64,000 bases of DNA from Craterostigma plantagineum. Lineage: Eukaryota > Streptophyta > Magnoliopsida > Lamiales > Linderniaceae. The position numbers and the translations under genes are program-made. The stretch is taken from NCBI GenBank assembly GCA_027422505.1, contig JAPQWV010000299.1, positions 124,001 to 188,000 on the forward strand, read 5' to 3'. Under the pieces are notes generated by a model. It was given only the letters and a program-made list of their open reading frames with translations. It searched no databases and was not told where the DNA came from. Shown in pieces: positions 44,483 through 56,504 of the stretch (its first letter is position 1; the number at the start of each line of letters is the position of its first letter).

Positions 44483-44497
44483 ATCTCCCCCTTTGTG
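44483..44497 (-). promoter_or_regulatory. E9 polypurine tract
   Basis: Minus-strand CACAAAGGGGGAGAT ends at the LTR. The nonamer AAGGGGGAG recurs at 50062-50142. Confidence 0.92.
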
Positions 44498-44540
44498 TCA
44501 ATTGTTGGGAGTCTTGGATCTTGAGCGTAGCGGTGGTGGA

Positions 44541-47500
44541 TCAGCGAGTGTGTGTTTCGCAAAGTCCTAACTTGAACTCGAAGGCATGGAGATTCCTTCG
44601 AAGCACGATTCGATCAGCTATGGCGTCAATAAACTTCGCAAACTTGGAGCGGCAGTGTGGGTCTTCTTCCGAAAGTATGCGGCAAATTCTCATGAGCTTG
44701 TCTTGGATGATGGTGAGTGTTCCATCCGAGAATTTTGCCACTTCGGAACAGCGCAGTAGCCTCATCTTTCCCTTGTAGTTCGAGTAGGCGACCGCTGGAT
44801 CATCTCCGTCGATCACATCGCCCTCTCGGTAGTCGTCCGCGTTCTTGAAAGATGGGCGAGTCAGGTTCACCTTCTTCAGGTTGTGCTCTACCGCCATCTG
44901 CAGGTCGTTGGTGGCGTAGAATCTGACTTGTCGGAGCATGTGGCGCTTGGGAGCCACATAACCCATGGTGACCGGTTCAGCCCGTACGAGATGTCCCGAA
45001 CTTCTGAGGACGAGTCTGAACTGCTTCATGGATTCCAGCATGTTGTACAGATCACCTAAGTGCAGATATTTGAAGTCCGCCTCGCTTACTTCACAACAGC
45101 TCTCGTCCTGCCTCATCACCGTGAACACTGGATAGTGAACACGTCCTTTCGACTCTTGGCGAAGGTCAGTGACTTTGCAGATGGGGGCCCGACTCATTTC
45201 CAGAGCGATGTTTTCTTCATCGGACATCGTCCTCTTTGTGCATTTGTGGCAAAGAAGGCTCCATCGATAGAGTTTCTTCTTTTCCTCGCTCCAATTTTGA
45301 ATGTTCATCAGCTCATATTCGTTGAAGGTCGTGATGATTTGCTCCTTGCGCCGCCAGATCCTCTTCCTGATCTCCTCTTGAAATGGCGCGGTGATCTTCT
45401 TATTTTCCCACGGTGCTTCTGGTATATCCGCCGTGGGCACATCCGGTTGAGCAGCAGGAGCCTCAGCTTGCTGCGCTTGAAATTGTAGGATGTTCTCGAG
45501 TTCGGCAGGTTCAGCGTCGTACTCCTCTCCGTTCTCGTTGTCTGCAGTGTTGATTAGCGTGAGCGAGGCTTCCTTTAGCAGACGTCGAGCATTTTCCACT
45601 AACTTCCTGGCTGCTACTGCATCGGCGGGTGTGTACAGCCATTCATCGTTGAAGATGTAGGCCTCGATCTCGTTCTGTGCGCAGTAGACATCCTCGGAAG
45701 CTACATTGGAATCGGTGTTGAGAGGGGTATGGCTGTGTGGTGGCGAAGGTGTTGCGTCAGAGGAGTTTGAGGATTGTGGGGATGGTTGTGGTGGAGATTC
45801 TGATGGTTCGGATGAGGTGATGGTTTTGGCTAGGATGATTTGGGCGTCGGTTGGTGTAGATGTGGTGGTTGTGGTCTCTAATGCCGATGTGACAGTTAGA
45901 GTTTCGGAGACGGTAGTAGGTGGAGGTGAGGGTGATTTGGCTGGTGACTCGGGGTTGATAGGGTGGGCTTTTTTGCTAGTGGGGTGTGAGGTTTCTGTTG
46001 CGGGCGTTGTTTCAGGTGCAGAGGAGGAGGGCGGCGTCGATTGTATGGGTCCTTGAGTTTGTGAGGCTTGCGGCCTATTCTCCCCCTCGCGGCGATCTTG
46101 ATCATCGTCTTGATCGTCGCGCCTGATCCCGCTCGACTCGCCTTGAGTGCGGCAAGCCATCGGTTGAGTCATTATCCTCTTCATTTGCTGTTCCTCCTCG
46201 TCGAGTTCCGCCATTGACTCGAATCTTGCTCGTAGGATGTAGAAGAGTTCCTTTGCGGAGATGGAGGAGAGAACAGCTTCAGCGTCCACATTTTGAGTTG
46301 GTGGTGGCGTCTCCGGGGCCACACCTTTGCCTTTGTCGATGGTGGATGCATCGAGACGCGCGTAGACTTTATCGAGGATAGACGTCTCAAGAGTCTTCGC
46401 AAACTCTTGAAGACGAGTCTCTAACGCGGTCTCAGTCACGAACAGGGGTAAGTTTAACAAGTTGGAATCACGAAGAATTCCAACTGTCACCGAATCGGAG
46501 AAGATAGCCGATCGGCCGCCCGTTTGCACAGGACGGGAAAAGACGGGGTCACTCAGACTTTCCGTTGGCATTATCGATGAGACAGACTCAATCGAATGAT
46601 GGCCTAGGCTCACGGTTGTTGTGATGTTGGCCGTGCTAGGTCTTCCGCTCTCAGTCACAGATACATCACCGAGCGTTCTGACAGAATCACGAAGACTCTG
46701 TAGTGCGGTAAAAGGTGTATGTGTCCTAGAAACGTAAGAAATTATGGGGAGTGAGGGCACTATACTCGATGTGCATGAAGAGGATACAGTCTGAGGCGAG
46801 GGACTGCTTGTTTCAACATCGACTATCTCCAAGCGGGATGTCGATGGCATACGTGGCTCCTCGTGGAATGAAATATCTTCCTGTAGAGAGGAAGATAAGT
46901 GGATTGGTGGGGTCGTTTCCGTGGTTGAGCCAGATGCCACGTCTTCTACTCGGGAGGTGAACACATCACCTCCTGTACCTATTGGTTCAGCTCGGCTTAT
47001 ATGTGGCTGAGGAGGTCGATCGTGTTTTTGTTTCGATCGACGCTCCGTGGGGCGGCTTACGTCATCCTCTCGCGACCGTTTTTTCGGAGCGCGGGTGGAA
47101 GAGGATGCGGCGCGACTCGATGACTTTTTGGAGGTGGTGGTGGGGTTTTGGCTAGTCCCGGGGTTAGGAGCAGTGGGGTTGATCTGCGCCGTAGGGACAG
47201 TGGATAGTGGATGAGGGCTTTCGCGGAAAGAGGCTGTAGAGGCACGGTATTCTTGGACGTGCAGGTTGGTCGGGTCGGCGTAGGCGAGGACGTCGCCTGG
47301 GATTATCATTGCGTGTCGATCTTTCGTCGGAGTGTTTTTCTTGGCGAACTTCTCGACAGTGGGGATTTGGAAGTGTTCCGTGGCCGGGCGGAGGCGAATG
47401 TTGGTGGAGTGCAAGCGGAAATGTCTGATGAGAGCTGGGAGCCACCGCATGTAGGGGACGAAGCGGTTTGTGACTCCCTTGGCGACTTCCCGGTCGCGAC

Positions 47501-48200
47501 GTTGGATCATGGAGACGAGATCCATCCATATGATGTCGGCGTAGTTGTACTTGCGGTTGTGGGCGATGCCGGTGAGGATGGTGAGGATTTGAAAGTTCCC
47601 GCGATCCTGACCGGCATGCTTCCTTGACATGCATTTGTTCACCAGCAGGTACAACGTTCGCCACGGTTGAGGTAGATTGCGGGTGGTGACTTCACTGAGG
47701 ACAAGTGGGCCCTTCTTCTTTTTGGTTTCTGGTTGATAGCCCAGCCGGTCTATGTCCTCGATGAGTTGTTCATGGGTTGGTAGCGGGTCGTATGGGGAGT
47801 AGACAGGGAGTTGAAGAACTTATTGGAGTATCTTTCGAGTGAGGACCACCGTTTCTTGATCAATTATGGCGGATAAGTTTTTAGCAAGGTGGAGTGGTCC
47901 AGCTATCTGCAACGTGTGTCAAAATTGTTGAAGATACACTTGTGCTTCAGGCTCGCCATGAGTGAGGGCGTGGCGAAGTGGGTGCCCTTTGAGGATTTCG
48001 ATAATGATGGGGGCATCGCACCGAAAGCTGTCCAAGTCCACCATGTAATTATTGGGAATCAAGGCCGCCCATTGACTTGTTGGGAAGATCTGCTCGATCG
48101 GTGGAACATATGTTAGAGTATTGAGCTAGATGCGAGCGATGTCCCTTTGGAGTGCTGCTGCCTCAAGTGCTTCAATTGTATCTTGATTTTTGCTAGTCAT
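44541..48200 (-). pseudogene. E9 extra frame downstream of pol, uncharacterised plant TE protein
   Basis: From an ATG at 48200 (MTSKNQDTIEALEAAALQRD) one frame runs 1,220 codons to a stop at 44541. Three in-frame stops (TAG, TGA, TAA) fall in the first 130 codons; the last, at 47820-47822, leaves 44541-47819 fully open. The open part has: an N-terminal globular part (TLYLLVNKCMSRKHAGQDRG, YNYADIIWMDLVSMIQRRD); a long Ser/Thr/Pro-rich middle (about 370 residues, low complexity) with a basic cluster KKRSRED; an acidic part; and a conserved-looking C-terminus (ADFKYLHLGDLYNML, HNLKKVNLTRPSF, VAKFSDGTL). From memory this C-terminal pattern recurs in many plant retrotransposon-linked hypothetical proteins of unknown function. 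No membrane segment or signal peptide is visible, so it is not obviously envelope-like although it sits in the env position. Confidence 0.8.
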
Positions 48201-50050
48201 ATCTGTGCTTGACAGTAATTTTAACATGATTAGTACGGACTAAGTTGCGAGAAAATGGATATACGTAATTTGTGGGTATAACAATAAAGTGAAACATACA
48301 AGTGCGCAAAATCGTAAGGATATAAATAAAACGAACTGGCCGAGAGAAAAAAAAAGAAATTCATTTAATGTAGAATTTCGCGCAGGAAATTTTTCGCAAG
48401 TTAAGACATTTAGCAGTTTGTCCAAAATTTTCGCATGTAATGAGAAAATTTTCAGATTATCGCACATAGACAGGTCGAGAGTAATTTTCGCAGATATTGG
48501 AAAAATTCGCATGTAGTGTTAGATTTTCGCACGTAGTAAAAACTTTCGCAGATATTGGAAAAATTCGCATGTAGTGTTAGATTTTCGCACGTAGTGAAAA
48601 CTTTCGCAGATTATGAAATGTCACAAGTTATCAAAACTTTCGCATGCAACGGAAATTTCGCTGATTATCACATATAGATATGTCGAGAAAAAAATTTTGC
48701 ATTTAGTTTAAAAATTCGCATGTGGTGGCAACTTTTCGCAAGTTATGGAATTTCACATGTTATCTAAAAATTTTCGCGGTTGAAAATTTTCTCAAGAGGT
48801 GTGAAATTTTCTCAAGTGATATGAGGGTTGCACAGAGTGATAAATCTTTGAGGGAAAATTTCTCGGGTTGGAATTTCTCAGTTTGAGAAATTTTAAGAAA
48901 TTTTCGCATGCACGGGTTGAGAAAATGGTTACTGTAGTTGCGAAATGGTGATGGTGCGAAAAATGTAATATGAAGTGTGGTATATGAAAATTTCGAGGGG
49001 CATGACATACTGTAGCAGCGAAAATTTTGACGTATGGAAACATTTTCTATCATAAAACTTTCGCGGGATTTTATTCACTGTAGCCACGAAATTTTTTTTA
49101 ATGAACGTAAAATTTTCTTGGATAAAAAAATTTCGCGGGGCCTCAGACAGTGTAGCAAGAAGTTTCTAAAAAAAAAAATTCGCGGGACGTTGCTCACTGT
49201 AGCAGCGAAAATCTAATGGAAAAGAAAAAAATTTCTCGGATAAGATTTTCTCAGGATTTTACGTGCTGTAGAAGAGAAACTTATTGTGAGGAATTTCTCG
49301 GATAAAATTTTCGCAGAACCTTACTCACTGTAGCAGCGAAAACCTATTGTTAAAGTAATTTTTCCATAAAATTTTCGCGGTGAAGAACACTGTGCGAAAT
49401 CGTACAAAATGACGCTGTGATTTTTGCCTTAGACCTACTCAAATCTTAACCACAATGCAATGAACTGGACTCAATCGACTCGAAATCGGACGGGAATTAC
49501 ATATTTGGGGGTTACAAACACCTAAAATCTAACATGCGTCCTGATTTAAGCCAAGAAATAATATTAACCTAGAAAAATTCAGCAAATACGGGGCATAGAC
49601 ATGATTAAAACGAACTGAAATTGGTTTATTTAGGGTGTTTTCATACCGAAAAGTTGATTTTGACAACGGAGAATGCAGGAAAACGGGTTTTGAGGACAGA
49701 TTTGATGACGACGATGACGGGAGAGGTTGAGAAATTTTTAAGTGTGGGGTGCGAAATTTTTGAATTTTTTCTCGGGAATTTGTAGGATTGTGAAAAAGAG
49801 TTAAGTGTTTTGGGGTTTTAGGGGTTTAGTGACTGTTCATGCGAAATTTTGAGTTAATGGGCCGAAATTCTCGTGGGCTTGGTCAAGATTTGGCCCTGAT
49901 TCAATTTTCGCGGGCTTGGTCAAAATTGGGTCCAATTGGTGTTCAATTGGTCCAATTTTGACTCTGTTTTGACCAAGGAATTAAAATTTCAACCCCTTTT
50001 TTTTTATATTTTATTTTATTATTATTATTATTTTTTTAAATTAAAAAGGC
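48201..50050 (-). repeat. E9 spacer with TTTTCGC / CACTGTAGCAGCGAAA repeats
   Basis: Non-coding 1.85 kb between pol and the extra frame. On the plus strand TTTTCGC-type words recur dozens of times. A perfect-looking 58-bp tandem duplication spans 48489-48604. From 48925 to 49345, CACTGTAGCAGCGAAAA or close variants occur about every 45-72 bp (near 49011, 49079, 49151, 49198, 49266, 49329). No RNA gene or protein is recognised. Confidence 0.85.
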
Positions 50051-50061
50051 ATAATCAGAAA

Positions 50062-50142
50062 CTCCCCCTTAACCTAAAACTTCCCTTTTTAAATTGAGAG
50101 AAAAATAACCAGAAACTCCCCCTTAATCGAAAACTCCCCCTT
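50062..50142 (-). promoter_or_regulatory. Extra polypurine-tract copies after E9 pol
   Basis: Minus-strand AAGGGGGAG occurs exactly at 50134-50142, 50116-50124 and 50062-50070, with a weaker AAAAAGGGAA at 50080-50089. The same nonamer is in the true polypurine tract at the 3' LTR. Multiple polypurine tracts are described in Sireviruses. Confidence 0.7.
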
Positions 50143-50713
50143 GAGAGATATAATTTAGAAGACACATAGAGAATGAAGTGAAGTGAAAAGGAAATATGTA
50201 CACTTTATCAAAGTTCATGTAGGGTCGATTGATCACAACTGAATATTCAACATGCCCAACAGTCACTAGGTGTTGGAATCGTTTGACATCCAACGGTTTT
50301 GTGAAAATGTCGGCCAGTTGATCTTCGGTTGTGACGTAGTGCAATTCAATCGTCCCTTGTTCGACATGTTCTTTGATGAAGTGGTGACGAATATCTATGT
50401 GTTTCGTTCTCGAGTGATGTACCGGATTACTCGTCATCGCAATCGCACTCTTTGAGTCACAGTAAATGGGAATTTTATCTGCATGAAAATTAAAATCTCG
50501 TAGTTGGGTTCTCATCCACAAAAGCTATGAACAACAACTAGCCGCGGCGACATATTCTGCCTCCGTCGACGATGTTGAGACACAGTTTTGTTTTCGAGAA
50601 GACCAACTCACGAGTTTACCGCCCAGGAAGTGTGCAGCTACAGAGGTGCTTTTTCTATCCATCTTGCATCCTGCACAGTCCGAGTCAGAGAATCCAACCA
50701 GTTTGAAGTCCGA
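50123..50713 (-). pseudogene. E9 RNase H
   Basis: Same frame as RT, separated by stops. Motifs: [70 protein letters not shown] and [11 protein letters not shown]. Two in-frame stops, TGA at about 50713 and TAG near 50527, replace what look like CGA and CAG codons; no frameshift is needed to read through the domain. Confidence 0.9.
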
Positions 50714-53563
50714 TCAAGTGGGGTACCACAAACCCAGATTGGGTGTTCCTTTGAGATAGCGGAGAATCCTTTTGACAGCAGTGAGATGGGATTCCTTGGG
50801 TGTAGCCTGGAAACGAGCGCAGATTCCTGTTGAGAGAACGATATCCGGTCGACTAGCAGTGAGGTACAGAAGAGATCCTATTATCCCACGGTAGACGGTT
50901 TGGTCAACGGGAGCACCAGATGGGTCCGCGTCGGGTCGGCCAGAGGGAGACATAGGTGTAGCAGCAGTCTTAGCATCCTTCATTCCATATTTCTCGAGGA
51001 TGTCATGGATGTATTTGGATTGGTTGATGAAGATTCCGTCGGGGAGTTGCTTTACTTGAAGACCAAGAAAGAAATTCAGCTCGCCCATCATACTCATTTC
51101 AAACTTCTCTTTCATCAATTCTGCAAACTCTTCACATAGTTGTGGTTTAGTCGATCCAAAAATGATGTCATCGACATATATCTGCACAATCATGATGTCC
51201 GGGCCACTCCGCTTGGTGAAGAGAGTTGTATCCAGAGATCCTTTCTTGAACCCAGACTGAACAAGGAAGTCTGAAAGGACGTCGTACCTAGCTCGGGGAG
51301 CCTGTTTTAGTCCGTAGAGGGCCTTGTAGAGTCGATATATGTGATGAGGAAACTCTTCGCTCAAGAACCCTTCCGGTTGATCAACGTACACTTCTTCTTT
51401 GAGAAATCCATTCAGAAATGCAGTCTTCACGTCCATTTGGTAAACTTTAAAGTTGTTGTGAGCAGCAAAGGCAAGAAAAATTCGTATAGCTTCGATCCTG
51501 GCAACGGGGGCGAAAGTTTCATCGTAGTCGATGCCTTCTTGTTGGTACCCCTTAGCCACAAGTCTTGCTTTATTGCGGATGACAACACCGTCTTCATCCT
51601 TTTTGTTCTTGAAGATCCACTTCGTGCCGATAATGGATCTGTTGTGAGGGCGTGGTACGAGTTCCCAGACTTGTAAACATTCAAACTGATTTATTTCCTC
51701 CTGCATTGCAATCAGCCAATCAGGATCATTGAGAGCTTCAGCTACTCGTGATGGTTCGGCTTGACTGAGGTAGCAAGCGAACAGACTTTCATTCATCGTA
51801 GCTGAACGCGTCGAAACACCGGATGTGGGATCCCCAATAATCTGATCGGTAGGATGAGAGCGAGCCCAAAGTGGTACATTGGTTTGTGAGGAGCTGGCCG
51901 CATTTGTATCGATTGGAGGCTCGTTAGATTGGGGTCCGGTGTCCGAAGAAGAGATCTCACCCGTAGTAGATTGAGAAGGTTCAGCATCAGGATCAGCAAT
52001 GTTCCCCGGGTTGGGTAAAATGTCGTCTTCGTTGAGATTGAGTTCATCCAAGTTCGGCGGGACGACATCATCGCTGATAGCTGGTGGTGTAGGTGGGGTA
52101 GGTGCAGCGGTAGTTTGAGTGGTGGCGATGGGAGTCTTGGGGACTGGATAGAAGTACTCGAAGAGTAGATCGAGATCCAGTTCACCAGAATTGCCCTCAG
52201 ATGAGGAGATTCCCATCGTTGAAGGTTGACCTTTTGTCAACGACTGTAGAAGACCTGGTTCTGGACTGATATGAGCAGAAGCCATGAGGTCGCCTTCGCT
52301 TTCGTCAAATGTGACATTTGTGCTCTCTATTACTGATCGTTTCCCCCTAAGATATACTCTGTATGCCTTCGAGTTCAGCGAATATCCAACAAAGATTCCT
52401 TCAAGTGCTTTTGGATCAAGCTTCCCAAGATGTTGGCGATCATTGGCCACAAAACATCGGCAACCGAAGACCCTTAGATAAGATATATCTGGGATACGAC
52501 GGTTATTCAGCATCTCATATGGGGTGCGGTTGAATCTCTTGTGGATGGAAGCCCGGTTCTGCGTGTAACAGGCCGTTTGAATAGCTTCGCCCCAAAGAGA
52601 GTGAGGAAGTCCGGATTGGATGAGGAGAGTCCTAGCTGCTTCAACCAGTGTCCTATTCTTACGCTCAACAACACCATTCTGTTCTGGTGTCTTCACAGCT
52701 GAGAACTGCTGGGTGATGCCCTGAGTAGCATAGAAATCACTGAGCTTCTTGTTCTTAAACTCAGTTCCATTGTCAGTTCTGATAATCCGAACCTTCTGTT
52801 GATGAAGAGTTTGGGACGTAACAACAAACTCGATGATTAAATCAGGAACTTCATCCTTTGTGCGAACGAGTTTCGTCCATGTATAGCGTGAGAAGTCGTC
52901 GACAGTCACAAGAATATACCGTCTTCCTCCGAGTGTAGCCGTAGGCATTGGGCCACATAGATCCATGTGTAAGAGCTCAAGGATAAGCTTAGAGGACGGC
53001 GTTTCCTTAGAGAAGTGTGATGATCGCTTCATCTTCCCCAATTCACAGGCAGAGCAGAGGTGTTCCTTATGATATGACAGTTGGGGTAGACCGCTGACGA
53101 GTTTATTCTGACGCAGTTTGTTGATAGTCTTGAAATTGAGGTGTGAAAGACGCCGGTGCCATAGATCGTTCAGCTTGGGTGCAGCACGGGAGAGAAGGCA
53201 AATTGGTCGAGAGGTCGTAAGATTGAGTACGTAAAGGTGAGACGTGCGAGTTCCGGAAAGAAGAGGCTGTCCCGAGGCATCTATAATGCTGCAGATGTCA
53301 GATTCGAAGAGAACCTTGTATCCTTTGTCGCAGAAACGACCAATGCTGAAGAGATTGTAGCTCAAACCCTCGACGTAAGAGATGCCCTTAATCGTCAGTT
53401 TGTCATGGACGAGATCACCAGTTCCGAGAATTGGCGCCATTTGACTGTTTCCGAAGGAGACCCTTCCGAGATAGCGCTCGGAGAAGTTGCTCAACAGCTC
53501 TTTGTTCCCCGTCATGTGTGTGGAGCAACCCGAGTCTAGATACCACACATGACAAACCTGCAA
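50714..53563 (-). pseudogene. E9 pol: protease, integrase, reverse transcriptase
   Basis: Open frame of 949 codons in an otherwise broken gag-pol. Protease active site [10 protein letters not shown] (residues 8-17). Integrase zinc motif H136, H141, C170, C173 and catalytic D201, D264, E300 ([27 protein letters not shown]). RT from about 630: [56 protein letters not shown], catalytic YVDD at 796-799, then [14 protein letters not shown]. All catalytic residues are kept. Upstream, two adjacent TGA codons (near 53558-53563) cut it from the gag-linker frame; downstream a TGA cuts off RNase H. Confidence 0.93.
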
Positions 53564-53566
53564 TCA

Positions 53567-55386
53567 TCAGCAAATGTTGGGTCCCCGTTTACGGACGGGA
53601 CCTTCTTGTGATATAAGTAAAATTTTCATGCGCTTAACGGGAAATGTGGGGTCTAAATCAGGTTGTGTTTGATCTAATTTAGCTTTCCCTTTGTGATTTG
53701 TTTGAGGAGGTGGGATTATGGTTTTTCTAACCCATATTTGCCTAACTTGCGCTTGCATATACGTTGTCTTATTTGTGAATTGATGTGAAGGTTTTGGTTG
53801 TTGTTGTCGCCTTTTGGTTTTAGTCGTCTTTTGCTTGCGAGCAGTAGGTGACTTTGTATTCAGCGTTGGATGGCGTTTTCGCTTAACCGTGGGCGTAGAT
53901 GAACTGGGAGAATGCAGGGGCGTTGTAGAGGAGGTTTGCCTTTTTGGTCGGAGTGTTGCGTGTTCGTGTGCCTCATATTCATGAAAGCGTGGAAGAATAA
54001 AGTCATTGCAGCAACACATAGACATTAGTTTGTCAAAGGAAAGATACGTTCTGGTAACATAATTATCTACGTCCTTAAGATGTTGGGATTCAGTACATGG
54101 GTTGGAAAGACGAATATAGGATGGTCTTTTCTTTTTGTCATCGAAGAGCGGGTCCTCCTTTATTCCAAATGAACTTCCTTCCAAAGACGTCGAACGCACA
54201 TTCCCTGTATCCATAGGAATACGAGAGTTAGTGTTTGAACAAGTTTCAGCTTCAGGAGTCATCTCCGCCATCCTCTTACATTTACATGTTTGAGAATTGG
54301 GTACTTGACTCGATGTAGAGGGATAGTTCGTATTGGGAAATTGTTCTAGTGTAAAGATTTTGCTAGGTAGTTCATCTCGGTCCTTTGCAATGGCCTTCCT
54401 TTCTAATTCTAGTGTCGTTCTAGTTCTGCTATGAGTAGAAGTTTCTTTGGGATGTAGGTGCGAGAGAGCGCATCTTGGAAAGCAACTTCTTGTTCTTTGG
54501 TTGGGAGTAAGGTTTCGACATCCTCCGAGAGTGAAGGTATCTTAGTCTTATCTCTCTCATTCAATTCTGTGTAGTCATACGCGATTTCTGCCCAATGAAT
54601 GTTCTGTACTCTTTTTTCTTCTGAGATGACAGCGGAGGATGATCTCACAAATGGCTTAAGTTGCGGGGGAGCACCATTTTTTGTTTGCAGGAACGTAGTG
54701 TTACACATGTTATACCTTTTAACTGTTAGCGGTGTTGGATTGCAATTGCTGGCCAGGCCAATTCCCTCCCGGGCGTTGTAGAATTCTGTTTCAACTGGTT
54801 GGTTCAATAGGCATAGGATGAGTGTGTTTTCGTTTCTAAGGTGAAGTTGCTCTTCAAGTTCTTTCACCTTTTGGTACAGCCTAACACTTTCCTTTGTAAG
54901 CAGTTCGTATTGGGATGCCGTCAGAAGACGAGATGTTTCGCATGAACTGATGGCCAGTGTGGTTTCCTTCACCTTATTCTCACTTTGCTTATTCTTGCTT
55001 TGCAGACGTTTGACTAACGCTTCAGAGGCCATTAGACGATCGTTTGCACAAGCGAGCTCTTCTACTTTTAAACTAAGTAATGTATAGTTTTTTTCAAATT
55101 TTAGCTTAAGTTCTTCATACTCCCTAGCGTCTACGGTGGGTTTCTTAATGGTGTGACGGTGATTGAACACATCATCGAGTTGCGAAATTCGTACCCCAGA
55201 CTCGGCGTTGGTAGGAGTCTTAGCTGTGTTCTCATCGGTGTTGGCCATCTCCTCATCCTCGTCATGTTCGACCAGCCTTGCCATGCAGCAATCTTCATCC
55301 TGAGGCTCCTCGTCTTCTGAAGTGTCGTTCACCCATTCAGCTTCTTCGGTAAGTAGAACTTTCCCACTTTCCATTTTGCGGGTCAT
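53567..55386 (-). pseudogene. E9 gag-pol linker region, frameshifted
   Basis: Two frames (55386-54409 and the frame to 53567) joined by one frameshift near 54415. The first part is acidic then coiled-coil-like (KLKFEKNYTLLSLKVEELAC, LYQKVKELEEQLHLRNEN), the second basic (RKQKTTKTKRRQQQPKP) and ends before the protease with YMQAQVRQIWVRKT, a position and pattern (Q-x-W-V-x-K) usual for Sirevirus linkers. It is in the same frame as gag, separated from it by a TAA. Confidence 0.75.
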
Positions 55387-55404
55387 TCTGGCCTTACGGT
55401 CGTA

Positions 55405-56504
55405 TTAGCCAGAGTCCTTCATGCGTGGGGCGTGGCATTCCTTGGCAAAATGACCTGTCTTTCCACACCGAAAGCACTTCACAGACTTTTGAGGTGCTGA
55501 GTCCTCCTCTTTCTTTATCGGCTTAGATTCTTCTGTGGGAGTGGTCTTTTTGGTGCTGCTAAAGGTTCTTTGGCGATTGGAGGAGGATGAGGATTTTTTC
55601 CCGATCTTCTTTGTGACCATCTTTGTGAGCATTACCAGTTGCTTGCGTAGATCACAAATATCTTCATCAGATTCTGTATCAGCTTCGGATCCTGAAGAGG
55701 CGTCAGATACAACGGCTGGTAGCTTCCCTTTGTTCTGTTTGGCCTTAGCGATGGAAGATCGTTCGGTAGTTTTGTTTGAGAGGAGAGCCAGTGGGTCGAC
55801 TCGAGTGTTGGTGGACTGAGGTTGCACGTAAGGAGCATATGCAGACAGGCTGTCGTATAGAGCATGGATGGAGGTGTTGGAGAGGTCCTTACTCTGAATC
55901 ATCATCACAGTTGCATTTCCCCAATGTGGTTTGAGGCTACCAAGGAAGCGGTTGTTGATGTCAAATTTGTCCCTCGAGATCTTGGCTTTCTGGAGTTCAT
56001 TGATGACCTTCAAGTATCGGAGGTATGTGTCACGCAACTCCTCTCCTTCATAGGCTTGGAAGTGTTCATACTGCGAGAGACATGATGATTTCCTCCCCTG
56101 AGCACTTTCAGTTGTGCCTGCCATGATTTCCACGAGTTCATCCCATATTTCCTTAGCAGTTGTGCAGCACTCGATGTGAGCGTAGACTTCGTTGCCCATA
56201 GCCTGGAAGAGGTATCCTGTGGCAGTCTCGTCGGCCTGTACGCGAGCCTCTTCATCCTCATTGATGGGACCTCTTGGAGTGCGGCGTTCATCCATGGGAG
56301 GGTTTGCGTTTGGCTGTGCAGGATGATCGTCCAGAACTGTGCTGGACCATTGAAGATGGAGTCCAGAAGGTATTGAGAGAGTGGTGCGCCTTTGTTCCTG
56401 ATGAATGTGAGGAATCGGTTTGTCCATATGCTGTAGTTGCCTTTTCGCAGCATCGGAGGCCTGGTGTCGGAGCCCACTGTTGAGATGTCATTCGTGGTAG
56501 ACAT
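55405..56504 (-). pseudogene. E9 gag, frameshifted
   Basis: Starts MSTTNDISTVGSDTRPPMLR, then KGNYSIWTNRFLTFIRNKG in a first frame; a frameshift near 56345 leads to the main frame with DETATGYLFQAMGNEVYAHI, KEIWDELVEIMAGT, and the zinc knuckle CFRCGKTGHFAKEC near 55455. It ends at TAA 55405-55407, after which the same frame continues into the linker. Gag coats element RNA in the particle. Confidence 0.88.

Noticed and set aside
45060..47627. Plus-strand frames opposite the E9 extra frame (142, 116 and 138 codons)
   Set aside because: They are antisense shadows of a long GC-balanced frame, without domains.
44541..47654. Calling the E9 extra frame an envelope gene
   Set aside because: Position fits, but I see no signal peptide or membrane segment, and the C-terminal motifs match uncharacterised TE-linked proteins instead.
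55405..55407. Programmed stop readthrough between E9 gag and linker
   Set aside because: The frame does continue past the TAA, but other random stops and frameshifts nearby make a plain mutation more likely; the stop context was not testable.
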